The notes beneath the pieces are model-generated. The model was not told the origin of the DNA. It saw only the letters and a list, made by a program, of their open reading frames with translations, and did no database searches. A program made the position numbers and the translations under genes. A DNA stretch of 64,000 nt from assembly GCA_029851415.1 (NCBI GenBank), contig CM056741.1, positions 84,706,282 to 84,770,281 of the forward strand. The letters are read 5' to 3'. Source of the stretch: Eretmocerus hayati (lineage: Eukaryota; Arthropoda; Insecta; Hymenoptera; Aphelinidae). Of the stretch, positions 42,968 to 52,634 are shown piece after piece (positions within the stretch are counted from its first letter, which is position 1; each line of letters begins with the position of its first letter).

Positions 42968-42969
<2 letters not shown>
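41922..42969 (-). mobile_element. R1-like non-LTR retrotransposon, copy B (3' end only)
   Basis: It is nearly identical in its 3' UTR and C-terminal coding part to copy A. The right end (42,969) is a sharp 5' truncation against (CT)n. Confidence 0.9.
42411..42969 (-). pseudogene. R1-like copy B ORF2, C-terminal fragment
   Basis: It is open from the truncation to the natural end GELQ (about 186 codons). It retains Trp where copy A has a stop (NGRWTHRLIRD). It keeps an intact CQSCGDEWDDAEHALFKC finger, a CX2CX8HX4C arrangement characteristic of R1-type ORF2 C-termini. There is no RT core. Confidence 0.88.

Positions 42970-43001
<32 letters not shown>
42970..43001. repeat. (CT)n tract between R1-like copy B and the full-length family A copy
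   Basis: About sixteen CT units. On its right the sequence CGGTGAGTACAACC opens the full-length CR1-like element. Confidence 0.9.
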
Positions 43002-43005
<4 letters not shown>

Positions 43006-43292
43006 AGTACAACCACACGCTCTCTTCATCGCTCCGTGTTGAATGTCGTTTCTCACCAACAAAACTTTGTCCCGAGTGGCAACTTTTTGCAGATTGGATT
43101 TCCTCTCGCAGGCTCATACTTTCGGAGCATCACTGCATGGCTCCAACCCGAGCCTGAGAGGAATTATTCCAAATTCTGCAATCTGACAAAAACAACCAGT
43201 CGGCAGATATTGGCGCCGAAACCAACCATCCTGCGCATGCCCGGCTGTCGTCTGCTGCTCGCTACTATACTGCTGCTGTCTGCTGTCACACA

Positions 43293-45099
43293 ATGGGCGA
43301 CAACACCTGCCACATATGCAACACCATCCTGCGTCATGGCAGCAAACAATGCAGCATCTGCAAACGGTTCACCCACGCAAAATGTTCAAAAATATCGAAC
43401 AACACGTGGTTTTGCGTGGCGTGTCATGAGGTGAGCAAAAATTCATCCACTAAAACGTCGCCGGGTGCAGTCAAGCAGAAGGTTTCGAATGCTCGACGCA
43501 GCACGAAGAATGTCAGAGAGAGAGAGAGAGAAAGAGAAAGAGGACACCGGTGTGCGTGCTGGTGTGAGTGGTCTGTCTACCATCACGCAGGCGCGTCTCA
43601 GCTCTCGCGGCAAGACGGGGATATCTCCCCTTGCCCCGCGGACCACTGTCACCGGCCGCAACGAGAAGCCCCCTACCACCAGAGGCTCTCTTCATGCCGC
43701 GAGGAATGACGAGCAGCGGTGGTCGTCTGCTGCGCTACCAACTTGCAGCGGTGGCAGCACCTCAACACTTGCCACCAGTGGCGCGAAAATTCAAACAGCA
43801 GAGACGCAGGACACTGGCACATCCCAACCGTTTCTCTCAACATCCCCAGGAAATGGCTGTGGAATATCCCAGGACGGGAGAGACAGAAGATCAGTACAGC
43901 CGACGAGTCCAGCAACGACGCCAACACCGGAATTTCTTAGAGATAAGTGGGTTTTTGATTCGCAGAGTGCTCTGGATCTCTTTTTTCAACAAAACGATTT
44001 AACTCAGAAGCGGCTCGACGAAACAATGTCCCTCCTGAAGCGACACGACGCCGCCATCTCCTCCTCATCACCCACACCAGCAGTGAGTGCGGCGAGTGAT
44101 CAACTGTTAGCGCGCATGTCATCTCTGGAGGCACTCATAGAGAAGCAAAACTCCAAGCTGGAGGAGTTTCGCCTAGATCGTGAGCTGCTTCTTGAGGAGA
44201 ATACTTTCATGAAAAGCCAGATCTCACATCTGACTAATCTTCTGAAAGATAACCAGGGCACTCTGCGAAAATCTAATGTTAGTAATGAAATTAAGTCTTC
44301 CATTTCTGAGCTTCCACATCAATCTTCCGGGCCAGATCCGCAAGTTCGAATGGATTTCTCTAACCATTCACTAGCTGGGCGGCAGAGTACTGAACTCAGG
44401 GGTGAAGGTCTTGAGTGCAGCCAATTAATTATAACCGGTGCTTTGAAAAAAGACTCTACTGCCTCGGAGGAAGAGGTATGTAATATTTCCTATGCAGTAC
44501 TCAAGTCCATCCTTCCCTCGCTGAAGAGGGAAAACATCACTGATGTTCGTATTTTGCAGCCCGGGCGCGTGTCTGGGAGGGAAAATCCAATGCATGACAA
44601 TAGACCGACCAATTCATCGCCTCAAGCCCCGGATACCCGCTCACGTTCTATTCCATCTTGCCTAGTCCAACTCTCGTGCAGCCGTCTAGCCAGGGAGGTG
44701 ATGAGAGCCAAGCGCTCGATCGCCAACAATTACTTTACAACTCATAAGATTGAGCCCACATTGCTTGACCCTGAAGTGAAAGCCCATGTGCCAGACCGAA
44801 AGATTTACATCAATGAGATGTTACCCCGTGAAAAATATAAGGAATATGTTCATTTGAGGCCACTTGCACGGGGCTTAGGCTTCAAATATGTCTGGCACAG
44901 CGGTGGACGCTTCTGGGTCAGGCGTAAGAATGGCGAGAGAGCGTATGCGTTCGAGTCCCTCACTGAGCTACAGGTCATTCAAACGGCGTGTCGAATAGTC
45001 CCAAAACCAACTCCTGAGTCATTGGATAGTGCCAGAAATGGCTCTACCATTCCAAATCAGAGTAAAAATTCGACAGCAGCATCGGTGGGGACACCCTGA
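43293..45099 (+). pseudogene. Family A ORF1: PHD finger, coiled coil, C-terminal domain (frame broken at the GA repeat)
   Basis: The ATG at 43,293 opens a C4HC3 PHD finger (CHIC...CSIC...H..C...CVAC, residues 5-42), typical of CR1-group ORF1 proteins. The frame runs into a (GA)n tract at 43,516-43,550, after which the conserved reading continues in another frame (from about 43,518 to the TGA at 45,097). So a dinucleotide slip has probably broken this copy. The second part holds a Leu/Glu-rich coiled segment (near 43,960-44,290) and a C-terminal domain (RAKRSIANNYF...INEMLPREKYK...SGGRFWVRRKNG) also found in the old copy. The protein is expected to bind the element RNA. Confidence 0.85.
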
Positions 45100-45102
45100 C
45101 TA
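45097..45102 (+). other. UGA-CUA readthrough context between ORF1 and ORF2
   Basis: ORF1 ends ACACCC TGA CTA AAC and ORF2 continues in the same frame without another stop. UGA followed by CUA is the best-known leaky stop context in animals and viruses. The endonuclease start lies 19 codons further on, and no ATG precedes it in ORF2. Confidence 0.7.
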
Positions 45103-48027
45103 AACACGGCTGCCAGGGAGTCAGAAGGGAGAGGTAGTTCCCTAAAGGCGGGGTTTATCAATCTTAATTCCTTAACGGATAAGATTGAGCATCTGCGCCT
45201 GCTTGTTGCTAACGATCCCTCCTACCATCTTTTTGGGGTGGCAGAGTCGAAGCTAGATGAGTATGTGGATGACAGTCTCGTTCAGATACCGGGTTTTTCG
45301 CTGTTGAGACAGGATCGCAACAGGGAGGGTGGTGGGGTTGCCTTGTATGTGCGCAATGATTTCAAGGTAGAGAAGCTAATTTCGTCTAAAACTTTTGGCC
45401 CAGGGAAACCTGGAGTTCCTGAATTTCTTTTCTGTAGCGTACAGCAGGGTAACTCCCCTCCAACTTTAGTCGTGGTAATTTACAGACCCCCGAAAATCGC
45501 CATGCAGAAGGATGACGGTCTGTTTGGCTCGTTACGCCGACTGTGTGGGGATTATAGTCATAAAATTATAATGGGAGATCTGAACGCGGATTTGTTAGAC
45601 ACTGCTCACCCTGACACCAAGACACTGACTGCACTGACAGAAGAACTTGCCTTGCAGATAGTGCAGCATGGCCCGACTCACCAACACACCCCCAATACAT
45701 CTCATACATGGATTGACCACATCTACGTAGATGACAATGACATCGTTACTGACTTCCAAAACAGACTCCTGCCCAGTTTCGGCAGGCACTCGGTCATTGA
45801 CGTCACCATCAACGTCTTCAGTCCCTCTCCGCCAAAAAATTCCTTTACCTACAGGGATTTTCGTAACATCACTCCGGAGATATTGAATGACCGGTTGCTT
45901 CGCTGCGACTGGACAGCTCTTGAAAATGCCGAAACCAGTTTGGAAGGAGCAATTCACTGCTTGAATGAAAATTCAAAGACCGTTATAAATGAATTAGCTC
46001 CTGAGAAAACTATTAATCCGCGAAAAAATGACGCTCCCTGGATTGGTCCTGAGCTGCGGGTACTCATAAAGGAGCGAGACGCGACGCGCAGGCGCTGGGA
46101 GCGGAATCAACGTAACCAGCGCAAGTGTCCTGAGCTTCAAAATGAGTACTTTCGGCTCAGTGAAGAGGTTGACTTGCGCATCGAACGAGAGCGTAACTCC
46201 TTCCTTCAAAGTCATCTTTCTGACGCTCTCGATCAACAGAAGAACATCTGGAAGGAATTGCGCAACCTCGGCCTCTTGCCTAAGAGCAAAGAGGAGGAAC
46301 TTCATGGTTTCACACCGGATGAGTTAAACGCACACTTTGCGGGGGTTTCCGTTTCGTCCCACGAAAATATTGAAGAAGCAATGGACGATATTGACTCGGC
46401 GCCAGAGGAGGGGTTTAAATTTAAGCCCACGAATTTCACTGATGTAGTCCTTGCCATCAAACATTTCTCCTCGCAGGCCCGTGGAGCGGATGGAATACCT
46501 CAAAGTGTGATCGCGAGAGCTCTCCCGGCTATTGGTGATCTTATTGTACATATTTTTAACTCCTCTTTCGCTCATAGCATTTTTCCCGAGGCTTGGAAGC
46601 AAGCGCAGCTGATCGCATTAAAGAAGACTGCCACTCCATCAACGGTCTCGGATTTCCGTCCCATAGCGCTGCTGTGCTTCCTCTCCAAGGTTTTGGAAAA
46701 AATCGCACATGACCAAATCACGGAGTATTTAAAAATTGAGAATCTACTTGATCCCTTCCAAGCTGGTTTCAAGCAACATCACAGTACCCAGACGGCACTG
46801 CTCAAGTTGACAGACGACATCAGAGTAGGAATTGACAGAAAGAAGATCACTCTGCTCCTACTGTTCGACTTTAGCAAAGCATTCGATACAATCTCACCAT
46901 GCAAGCTGCTGAGGAAGCTACGACACCTTGGCTTCTCGAGATCGGCACTCCTGTGGATAAAATCATATTTACAGGGTCGCACCCAACAAATCACTTCTAA
47001 AGTAGGTAAATCTGATTGGCTCGAAACCAATCTGGGTGTTCCGCAGGCGTCCGTTCTTGGGCCTCTCCTCTTCAGCTTGTATGTGAATGATTTGCCCGGG
47101 CTATTGAATGGAAAGTCAGTGAACCATATATTCTACGCAGATGATCTTCAGATCTATCTTCAAGTTGACAAGAAGAACATCAAGGAGGGGATTGCTCGAC
47201 TGGGAGACATAGGGCGACTCGTTGCTGAATGGGCTAGGAACTCTGACCTGCGCCTCAACGCTGGCAAGACCAAGGCAATCTTTTTCAGTTCCGACCGGAA
47301 CGTTAGAGACTTGCAACGAATGAACTTGCCAGGGGTTGAGATACAGGATGGAGTGTTTGTCCCATTCAGTGATACTGTCGTGAGTCTTGGTGTTACACTT
47401 GACAGCGAACTAACGTGGAAACCGCACATCGATCAAGTTACCAAAAAAGTCAACAGAGCCCTATATGGTTTGCGGTTTTTTAGGGCGTGTATCACCAGAC
47501 CTCTCCGAATTCGCCTAGTCGAGTCACTTGTTCAACCGCATTTGGATTACTGTACGGTCGTGTACCTCGACGCCACGGACGAACAGCGGCAACGGATACA
47601 ACGACTAAGCAATTCATGTGTGAGATATATTTTTGATCTTAGGAGAGACGAGCATATCACCCCGTTTAGGGAGCGTCTGGGCTGGTTACGTACTGATTCG
47701 CGGCGAATGTACTTCGCAGCTCTCTTGATGCATAAGATCATGCACTTAGGAGAACCTGGCTACCTAGCTGCGATGTTTACCAGGTACCAATCTGAACGCC
47801 CCGCACGTGGTGATGCAGAAGAGCGGACACTCAAAGTTCCCAATATGAGACGTGAATATGGTAGAAGATCTTTCCAGGTTCAATGTGCTCACTTGTGGAA
47901 CTTTCTCCCTTCGGGCTTTCGGCAAATTCAAAAAATTTCACTTTTTAAAGACGCTCTAAAAGAATTTTTCTTGTCGCAACCCTCCCGGAGGATTGACGTG
48001 GACCAGAAACAGTACTTCAATCTCTGA
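45100..48027 (+). CDS. Family A ORF2: endonuclease and reverse transcriptase
   Basis: 975 residues open from the UGA to the stop. Endonuclease boxes: INLNS (residue about 21), VAESKLD, YRPP, MGDLNADLL, SHTWIDH and SVIDVTI. RT boxes: RGADGIP, FRPIALLCFLSKVLEK, QAGFKQHHSTQTAL, LLFDFSKAFDT, VPQASVLGPLLFSLYVNDL and YADDLQIYL (residue about 679), then the thumb and C-terminus. The PQGS box reads PQAS, which copy D does not share, so this copy may be impaired. The first internal ATG is deep in the endonuclease, so translation from an AUG would lose catalytic residues; this supports readthrough from ORF1. Expected role: nicking target DNA and target-primed reverse transcription. Confidence 0.93.
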   Translation, partial: LNTAARESEGRGSSLKAGFINLNSLTDKIEHLRLLVANDPSYHLFGVAESKLDEYVDDSLVQIPGFSLLRQDRNREGGGVALYVRNDFKVEKLISSKTFGPGKPGVPEFLFCSVQQGNSPPTLVVVIYRPPKIAMQKDDGLFGSLRRLCGDYSHKIIMGDLNADLLDTAHPDTKTLTALTEELALQIVQHGPTHQHTPNTSHTWIDHIYVDDNDIVTDFQNRLLPSFGRHSVIDVTINVFSPSPPKNSFTYRDFRNITPEILNDRLLRCDWTALENAETSLEGAIHCLNENSKTVINELAPEKTINPRKNDAPWIGPELRVLIKERDATRRRWERNQRNQRKCPELQNEYFRLSEEVDLRIERERNSFLQSHLSDALDQQKNIWKELRNLGLLPKSKEEELHGFTPDELNAHFAGVSVSSHENIEEAMDDIDSAPEEGFKFKPTNFTDVVLAIKHFSSQARGADGIPQSVIARALPAIGDLIVHIFNSSFAHSIFPEAWKQAQLIALKKTATPSTVSDFRPIALLCFLSKVLEKIAHDQITEYLKIENLLDPFQAGFKQHHSTQTALLKLTDDIRVGIDRKKITLLLLFDFSKAFDTISPCKLLRKLRHLGFSRSALLWIKSYLQGRTQQITSKVGKSDWLETNLGVPQASVLGPLLFSLYVNDLPGLLNGKSVNHIFYADDLQIYLQVDKKNIKEGIARLGDIGRLVAEWARNSDLRLNAGKTKAIFFSSDRNVRDLQRMNLPGVEIQDGVFVPFSDTVVSLGVTLDSELTWKPHIDQVTKKVNRALYGLRFFRACITRPLRIRLVESLVQPHLDYCTVVYLDATDEQRQRIQRLSNSCVRYIFDLRRDEHITPFRERLGWLRTDSRRMYFAALLMHKIMHLGEPGYLAAMFTRYQSERPARGDAEERTLKVPNMRREYGRRSFQVQCAHLWNFLPSGFRQIQKISLFKDALKEFFLSQPSRRIDVDQKQYFNL

Positions 48028-48370
48028 TAGGCTTGGGCTCTTTTCAATTAGTCTTTTTCTAGTTTTAGTCGAGTTTTACGTGGCTTACCTGTCACATAAC
48101 TCTTAAATCTGTGATAGTTTCCGGGCCCATGTCTGTCTTTTTATATGTACTGATGTACCTCGATTAATTAATTACCTAATTTATTTTGACTCGTGCGCAT
48201 CTCTCGATGCCTTTTCAATGACTAGTCACATTCTGTGATGAATGAAATTTCCTTGACCAAAATGACAAATTGTATAATATTTATATGTTGATTATGACCG
48301 TTATATGTATCTCATTTAATTGTATTTTTACTTTTGCCACCAGGCGAATAAAGGGAATCAATCAATCAAT

Positions 48371-48374
<4 letters not shown>

Positions 48375-48414
<40 letters not shown>
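48375..48414. repeat. (CT)n tract at the right junction of the nest
   Basis: About twenty CT units following the (AATC)n tail of the full-length element. On the minus strand this is the GA tract of the old family A ORF1, reading Arg-Glu repeats. Confidence 0.9.
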
Positions 48415-48415
<1 letters not shown>

Positions 48416-48416
<1 letters not shown>

Positions 48417-48913
48417 CCGTCTGCGTCCTCAGATAAGCGGTAGAAGACGTTTGCCTCATTGCGTTTCATGGTAACCTTGCGGCTGGAATTTTGCTCACCT
48501 GCAGACAACTCGTGCATGTCACCTCTCCTCGGGATAACTTCAAGCACTTGAATTGTGCAGATGTTTTGCATATGCTGCATTCTCTGCCGCCCATGCGTAA
48601 GGTGCCCTTGCAGGTACAACAGATATTGTCACTCATCGTGCAGCAGACAGCGCGGAAGCGAGACAGGCCAGCGTAGCAGACAACCTCCGAGCATGCGCCA
48701 AGAGCTCACTTCCAGCGCCAAGCATTGCCAACTCGATGTTGTTGTTGGAGTCGCAGAATTTGAATCATTCCTCCCAGGCTCGATCAGGAGCCGTGCAGTG
48801 ATGCTCCAATGGTATGAGCCTGCAGGAGGAGGCTCAATCTGCGGAAAAGTGCCACTTGGGACAACAATCTGATGGTTGAAACGATATCCTAACAAGGAGC
48901 GACGTTGAATGCG
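48416..48913 (-). pseudogene. Old family A copy, 5' UTR and PHD part of ORF1
   Basis: The minus strand aligns with 43,030-43,515 of the full-length copy, including the CTGCAGGCTCATAC... signature and an ATG followed by a PHD-like cluster (CCTCKG, CSICK, KCLK, CTSC). The His ligand position is changed (TSAQFKC versus THAKC). It runs straight into the GA tract. This is the 5' end of the copy continued at 38,436. Confidence 0.8.
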
Positions 48914-48949
48914 TGTGGAAGCACTTACGGCCTCAGGGAGAGCAAGAAA

Positions 48950-49560
48950 TTGATTGATAACAATTTTATTATGCCGAGGGTTTGGTAGACCGCATGGCAA
49001 AAGGAAATTTACATGTAATATACAGGGTATGAATATAAATATAATCGATAGGAAAGAATAAAATATCAAGTGCATTCGTAGGATATACATATTGGTTAAA
49101 AGTGCAGTACAATTGACAACACAATTTGGGTTCGGTTCACATCAATTCATATCAGTCGGCAGAGCGAGACTCCTAACAGGCTTCGGTTATGTCACCATTT
49201 GGAGATATAACCGAAGCCTGGTGGAGAGCGATCAGAAATGAATTTCTCATTCATGGCTATTGAGTTCCTCTTTATCATGATAATGCTCCAGTAAAGCTAC
49301 TTTGAATGCTTCGATGGGTTTAATTAGACGAATACTATTTGGTATCGAATTCCATTCTTTTAACGCTTGTAGGGAGAAAGCTCCATCATACGCTTTTGAA
49401 CGTGATGTGGGAATAAATAAACGCGTTGATTGTGACTTGGCTGAACAACGGACTTCCTCGTCAAGTGGTTTGAAAAGTTCATTCATGTATTCTGGCAGTG
49501 ATGTTGTGAAAAGTGTATATAATTGCTCACACAGGAAGTGATTGCGACGTGATGCCAGGG
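48950..49560 (-). mobile_element. 3' end of another non-LTR retrotransposon
   Basis: The minus-strand peptide at 49,486-49,247 reads STRLFIPTSRSK...GAFSLQALKEWNSIPNSIR, the usual C-terminal block of CR1/Jockey-type RTs. The 3' UTR runs to about 48,950 with a tail ...AATTGATTGATAAC on the plus strand. An 18-bp inverted motif (GGCTTCGGTTAT / ATAACCGAAGCC, 49,181-49,217) forms a hairpin in the 3' UTR. It sits at the 5' end of the old family A copy. Confidence 0.7.
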
Positions 49561-50078
49561 ATAACCATTAAGGTCTTTGGTAACATGGTTCCAATGCCCT
49601 ACTAAGAAGTCTCACGTGACTATTCCCGCGTCTTAGCACGTGATTGAACAGTTGAGAATCCACATGAAAATTTCGAGAATGATCGACATGGTTCTCTGGG
49701 GCCTCTTTCGGAGCCTTGAGATAGGAAGAGGAGTTCAAGGGTCGTCGAGGGGAACCCGATGATATTTTTGATACCAAAAATTCAATATCTTCGATTCCAA
49801 TAGTATCACAATCATCAATCTTTTCCTAAGTCGAGTCATAACCAAGAAGGAGATTGTTTGACAGAATCTCTGGTATTTTTCTTGCCACATTGTCGTATAC
49901 CCATCAATAGCTAATAAATGTGGATGGAATGATTCGATACCAGATCATACATTTACAAAACATCATTTGTCGTTGATACCACATAAGACAGGTGAGATCC
50001 TTTGTTGATGAATTCCTTGGCTCAATTTTTCGACCTATCCCAACGTATGGGTGATGTGCCTGTTCTTGGAGAAAAAAT

Positions 50079-50707
50079 TCAATGAGAAAATTTATTCGGC
50101 ACAGGTATGATGAAGTTCGTGGTCCCATTCCGCACCACAACACAAGGATAATCAATTTCATCTGTGTTGATCAGTTCTTTTCGATCATGAGTACCGATGA
50201 TCTCGTGGGTGAACTCAGAAAGGTGATGTTTTCGAACCTGTAGTAGTTGACATTCGGTTCTTCCGACTCGGGTATCGAAGTCGATCGAGAATCTCACTAT
50301 TTTTATGAATTTCCTGCTGTTTAATTGAGCATAGTAGTCGCATGTTCTCAGATTCTTCTTCTGCACTGTCATGAAGAGACTGTTATTCATGACAGCTCTC
50401 CCATGAGACAACGCTTGTTGTGAAATATCGTACCTTGCTGCATACGCTCTGCCTATTGATCGACCGCTACCGAAGTATGTTGCGGATTGCAATCTAATAA
50501 TTTTCTCATCCAGAGCTCCCGATATATCATCACAGTAAGCACGCTCAATGTCACTGCCACGGAGGTAGAGTGAGTTCTCAGGAACTTGTCGATATCGAGA
50601 AAGATTAGATATCGGATAATTTGCAGTGTTATGCCTTTTTCACTGTAGATTGCGGCTAGTAGTTCCCTATTTGCTGATTCAAAAGCGAAAGCAGGATGTG
50701 CCCACAA
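50079..50707 (-). pseudogene. Left-arm transposase-like C-terminal fragment
   Basis: Two overlapping open pieces read outward. 50,707-50,453 has LWAHPAFAFESANRELL...LQIIRYL. 50,492-50,079 has TYFGSGRSIGR, ALSHGRAVMNNSLFM, TCDYYAQLNSRKFIKI and DYPCVVVRNGTTNFII. The GPLWAHSxFxFE-type motif is known to me from the C-terminal part of CACTA/EnSpm-type (tnp2-like) transposases, so I infer that class. A frame change separates the pieces. The 5' part of the gene is missing from the arm. Confidence 0.6.
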
Positions 50708-50997
50708 CGGACCCCCTATTATATATACTCTCCGCTATGTGCCACAGCTGGTGAACATTATGGATGAAAGCTTTTAGTGGATAGAACTTCGTCTTATCTT
50801 GAACGAATGAGTGTAACATTTTACTCATATTATTCAAGTCTACGAAGCTAATGTCTATTTTGAGACTCTTGTCAGATGGTACAACTTAGACTATCATCAC
50901 AAATTGCTATTTTTCAGACCATTTCCGCTGAAGGATTCGAATGTATTTTTCGATGGCTCTAATAAAGTCGAGTGCTGAAGGTATGATCAAAATTGTG

Positions 50998-51585
50998 TTT
51001 CATGGATCATAATCTCTATGACTCAGGAAATGATATAAATTCTGGTGTAATTATCCACGAAGCACGTGAATATCATATGCTTGAACATCATATGCTGGAA
51101 CACCTGAATTAGCCCGTGAGAAGTCCATAGAGATATTACAGATAGAGGAGGAAAGCGCAGCCTACACGTTTCTTTGCGAAGGACAAAGAGAGAGAGGGAA
51201 GACAAGGAGTCCTCTCTCTTTGTCTCTCGCACCTGCGCAGCGCATCGTGCAGTACATTATCCCCTCTCCGACGCGCCTATGTGTCTTGGTGTCGACTGCG
51301 GAATGCGCCACGCAGGTGCGAGAGAGACAGAAAGAGGACTCGTTGTCTTTTCTCCCCTATTTCACAGAGAAAATCCCACTTACAGAGAGGTCCACCTCTT
51401 CCCTCTTCTATCTATAATATCTCTATGGAAGAGTCACATTACGGTATGGACACTTTTCGTAAAGTGTATGAACACGTGATAACGCACGTGAGAAAGCGCG
51501 TGGATATTCACGTGCTTCGTAGAGAAAAACACGAGAATATATATCATTCCCTAAGTCACAGAGATTATGATCCATAGAATACAAG
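50998..51585. mobile_element. 588-bp foldback element in the left arm
   Basis: Absent from the right arm. Its ends are inverted repeats (ATGGATCATAATCTCT(A/G)TGACT(C/T)AGG), and the similarity continues inward for roughly 250 bp on each side, including GA-rich parts and CACCTGCG(C/T)(A/G)GCGCAT near the centre. Almost the whole element is one long hairpin. No protein is encoded. A fragment of the same family seems to lie just outside the right arm (57,450-57,575). Confidence 0.85.
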
Positions 51586-52634
51586 ACCAATTCTATGTAA
51601 AGTCAGACAGTCGAAAATTGCTCAAGTCTCAAATCTCTTCCAGGATGGGATATATGTTTCTCAGGACAAATTAACGAGATAAGTATTTTTGCGTTTTGCC
51701 CCTTCATGCTCTGACTCGAAGTTACCGATTTTTTCCATTCATCGGACAATTTCGTGAAATCAGCAACCTCTGATCAATATAGATGCAATTTTCCTTGTGT
51801 GGTGGCCTTTGTGGAGATGATACTTGTTCAGGGGGGTCAAGTGTGTTATATTGCACCAGAAAATTTTGGTACAGAAGCTAATTCGTGTGCAGGATCCACA
51901 AAAATCGATTCTGGCCGAAATCGAGGAAAGTTGAATAGCTCAGAATAACACTGAGAAACAAAATTTGGGGGTCGGAATGTCCCCCCTAGGAGAGTATGAT
52001 TTCCTTGTGTATTTTTGACCGTAGAATCGGAATCCGATCTCAGTTTTGCCCCTACACGTCAGAATTTTTTTTAAATCGCAGAAAACTGATTTTCCAAGAA
52101 ACGGCGATCTTAGCGTTTTTTGCCAATTTTTCAAGTTGATGATCATTTAGCCAGGGAGTACCCGTTGGTCAAAATGCATACCAAGTTATGTTTTCCTACG
52201 TGTTTTGACCTGCTGAGCACGATGTCAGTGGTTTTAGGGAGCTAGGATGCACTCCAGGAGCGTGATGAAATAATCTTTCGAGTTGCTATCAGCAAAATTC
52301 GACCAATTCCACAATAAATCTTCAAATGCTCATAAAATGAACAAAAAGCACCCAAACGAAACCTACAATAGCTCATTCTGTTCGTTCTGACCTATACTTT
52401 TGACAAAAAATGTAACCCAATAGCCACTTTGAGAGTGACAGCTGCCTGGAATTTTTCCGGCCAGGGATTTTCTCAACGTTTTCGAGTACGTCGCAGCAGC
52501 ATCGTAATGGCATTGGCTGGGGTCTCACGCACACGTAGCTCGTCGATTGTCATGTACACAACTGATATATGCAAACTTTGAGTATGATTTGAAGATGGTT
52601 CGACATGGAGTGACTACAGATCATCGATGATCTC

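Larger units (their letters stand above)
43002..48374 (+). mobile_element. Nearly full-length CR1-like element, family A
   Basis: About 5.37 kb: a 5' UTR of about 290 bp, ORF1 with PHD finger, a same-frame UGA, ORF2 with endonuclease and RT, a 3' UTR of about 320 bp, AATAAAGGG and an (AATC)n tail. It lies between two (CT)n tracts (42,970-43,001 and 48,375-48,414) and is inserted in opposite orientation inside the GA tract of an older copy of its own family. The 3' UTR (48,028-48,350) holds nothing else. Confidence 0.93.
35009..48913 (-). mobile_element. Old CR1-like family A copy, split by nested insertions
   Basis: Its parts, from its 5' end, are: 48,913-48,416 (5' UTR and PHD part of ORF1, up to the GA tract), 38,436-37,990 (ORF1 after the GA tract), 36,925-36,440 (end of ORF1) and 36,436-35,009 (endonuclease and start of RT). 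Each aligns in order with the full-length copy at 43,002-48,374. The gaps hold other elements: 38,437-48,415 (two R1-like copies plus a full-length family A copy) and 36,930-37,985 (a DNA-transposon remnant). The rest of its RT may be copy D at 27,236-28,998. Confidence 0.75.
49684..52603. repeat. Left arm of a large inverted duplication
   Basis: It aligns in reverse complement with 54,580-57,445. It is about 2.3 kb once the 588-bp insertion at 50,998 is removed. The outer end (GAGAATGATCGACATGG) and inner end (ATATGCAAACTTTGAGTATGA) both match the other arm. Similarity is high; the shared 137-residue peptide is 87% identical between arms. The inner half (51,600-52,600) is non-coding. Confidence 0.92.

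Noticed and set aside
48362..48619. Arg-Glu repeat protein on the minus strand
   Set aside because: The repeat is the (GA)n tract; the rest is the PHD part of an old CR1 ORF1, not a separate gene.
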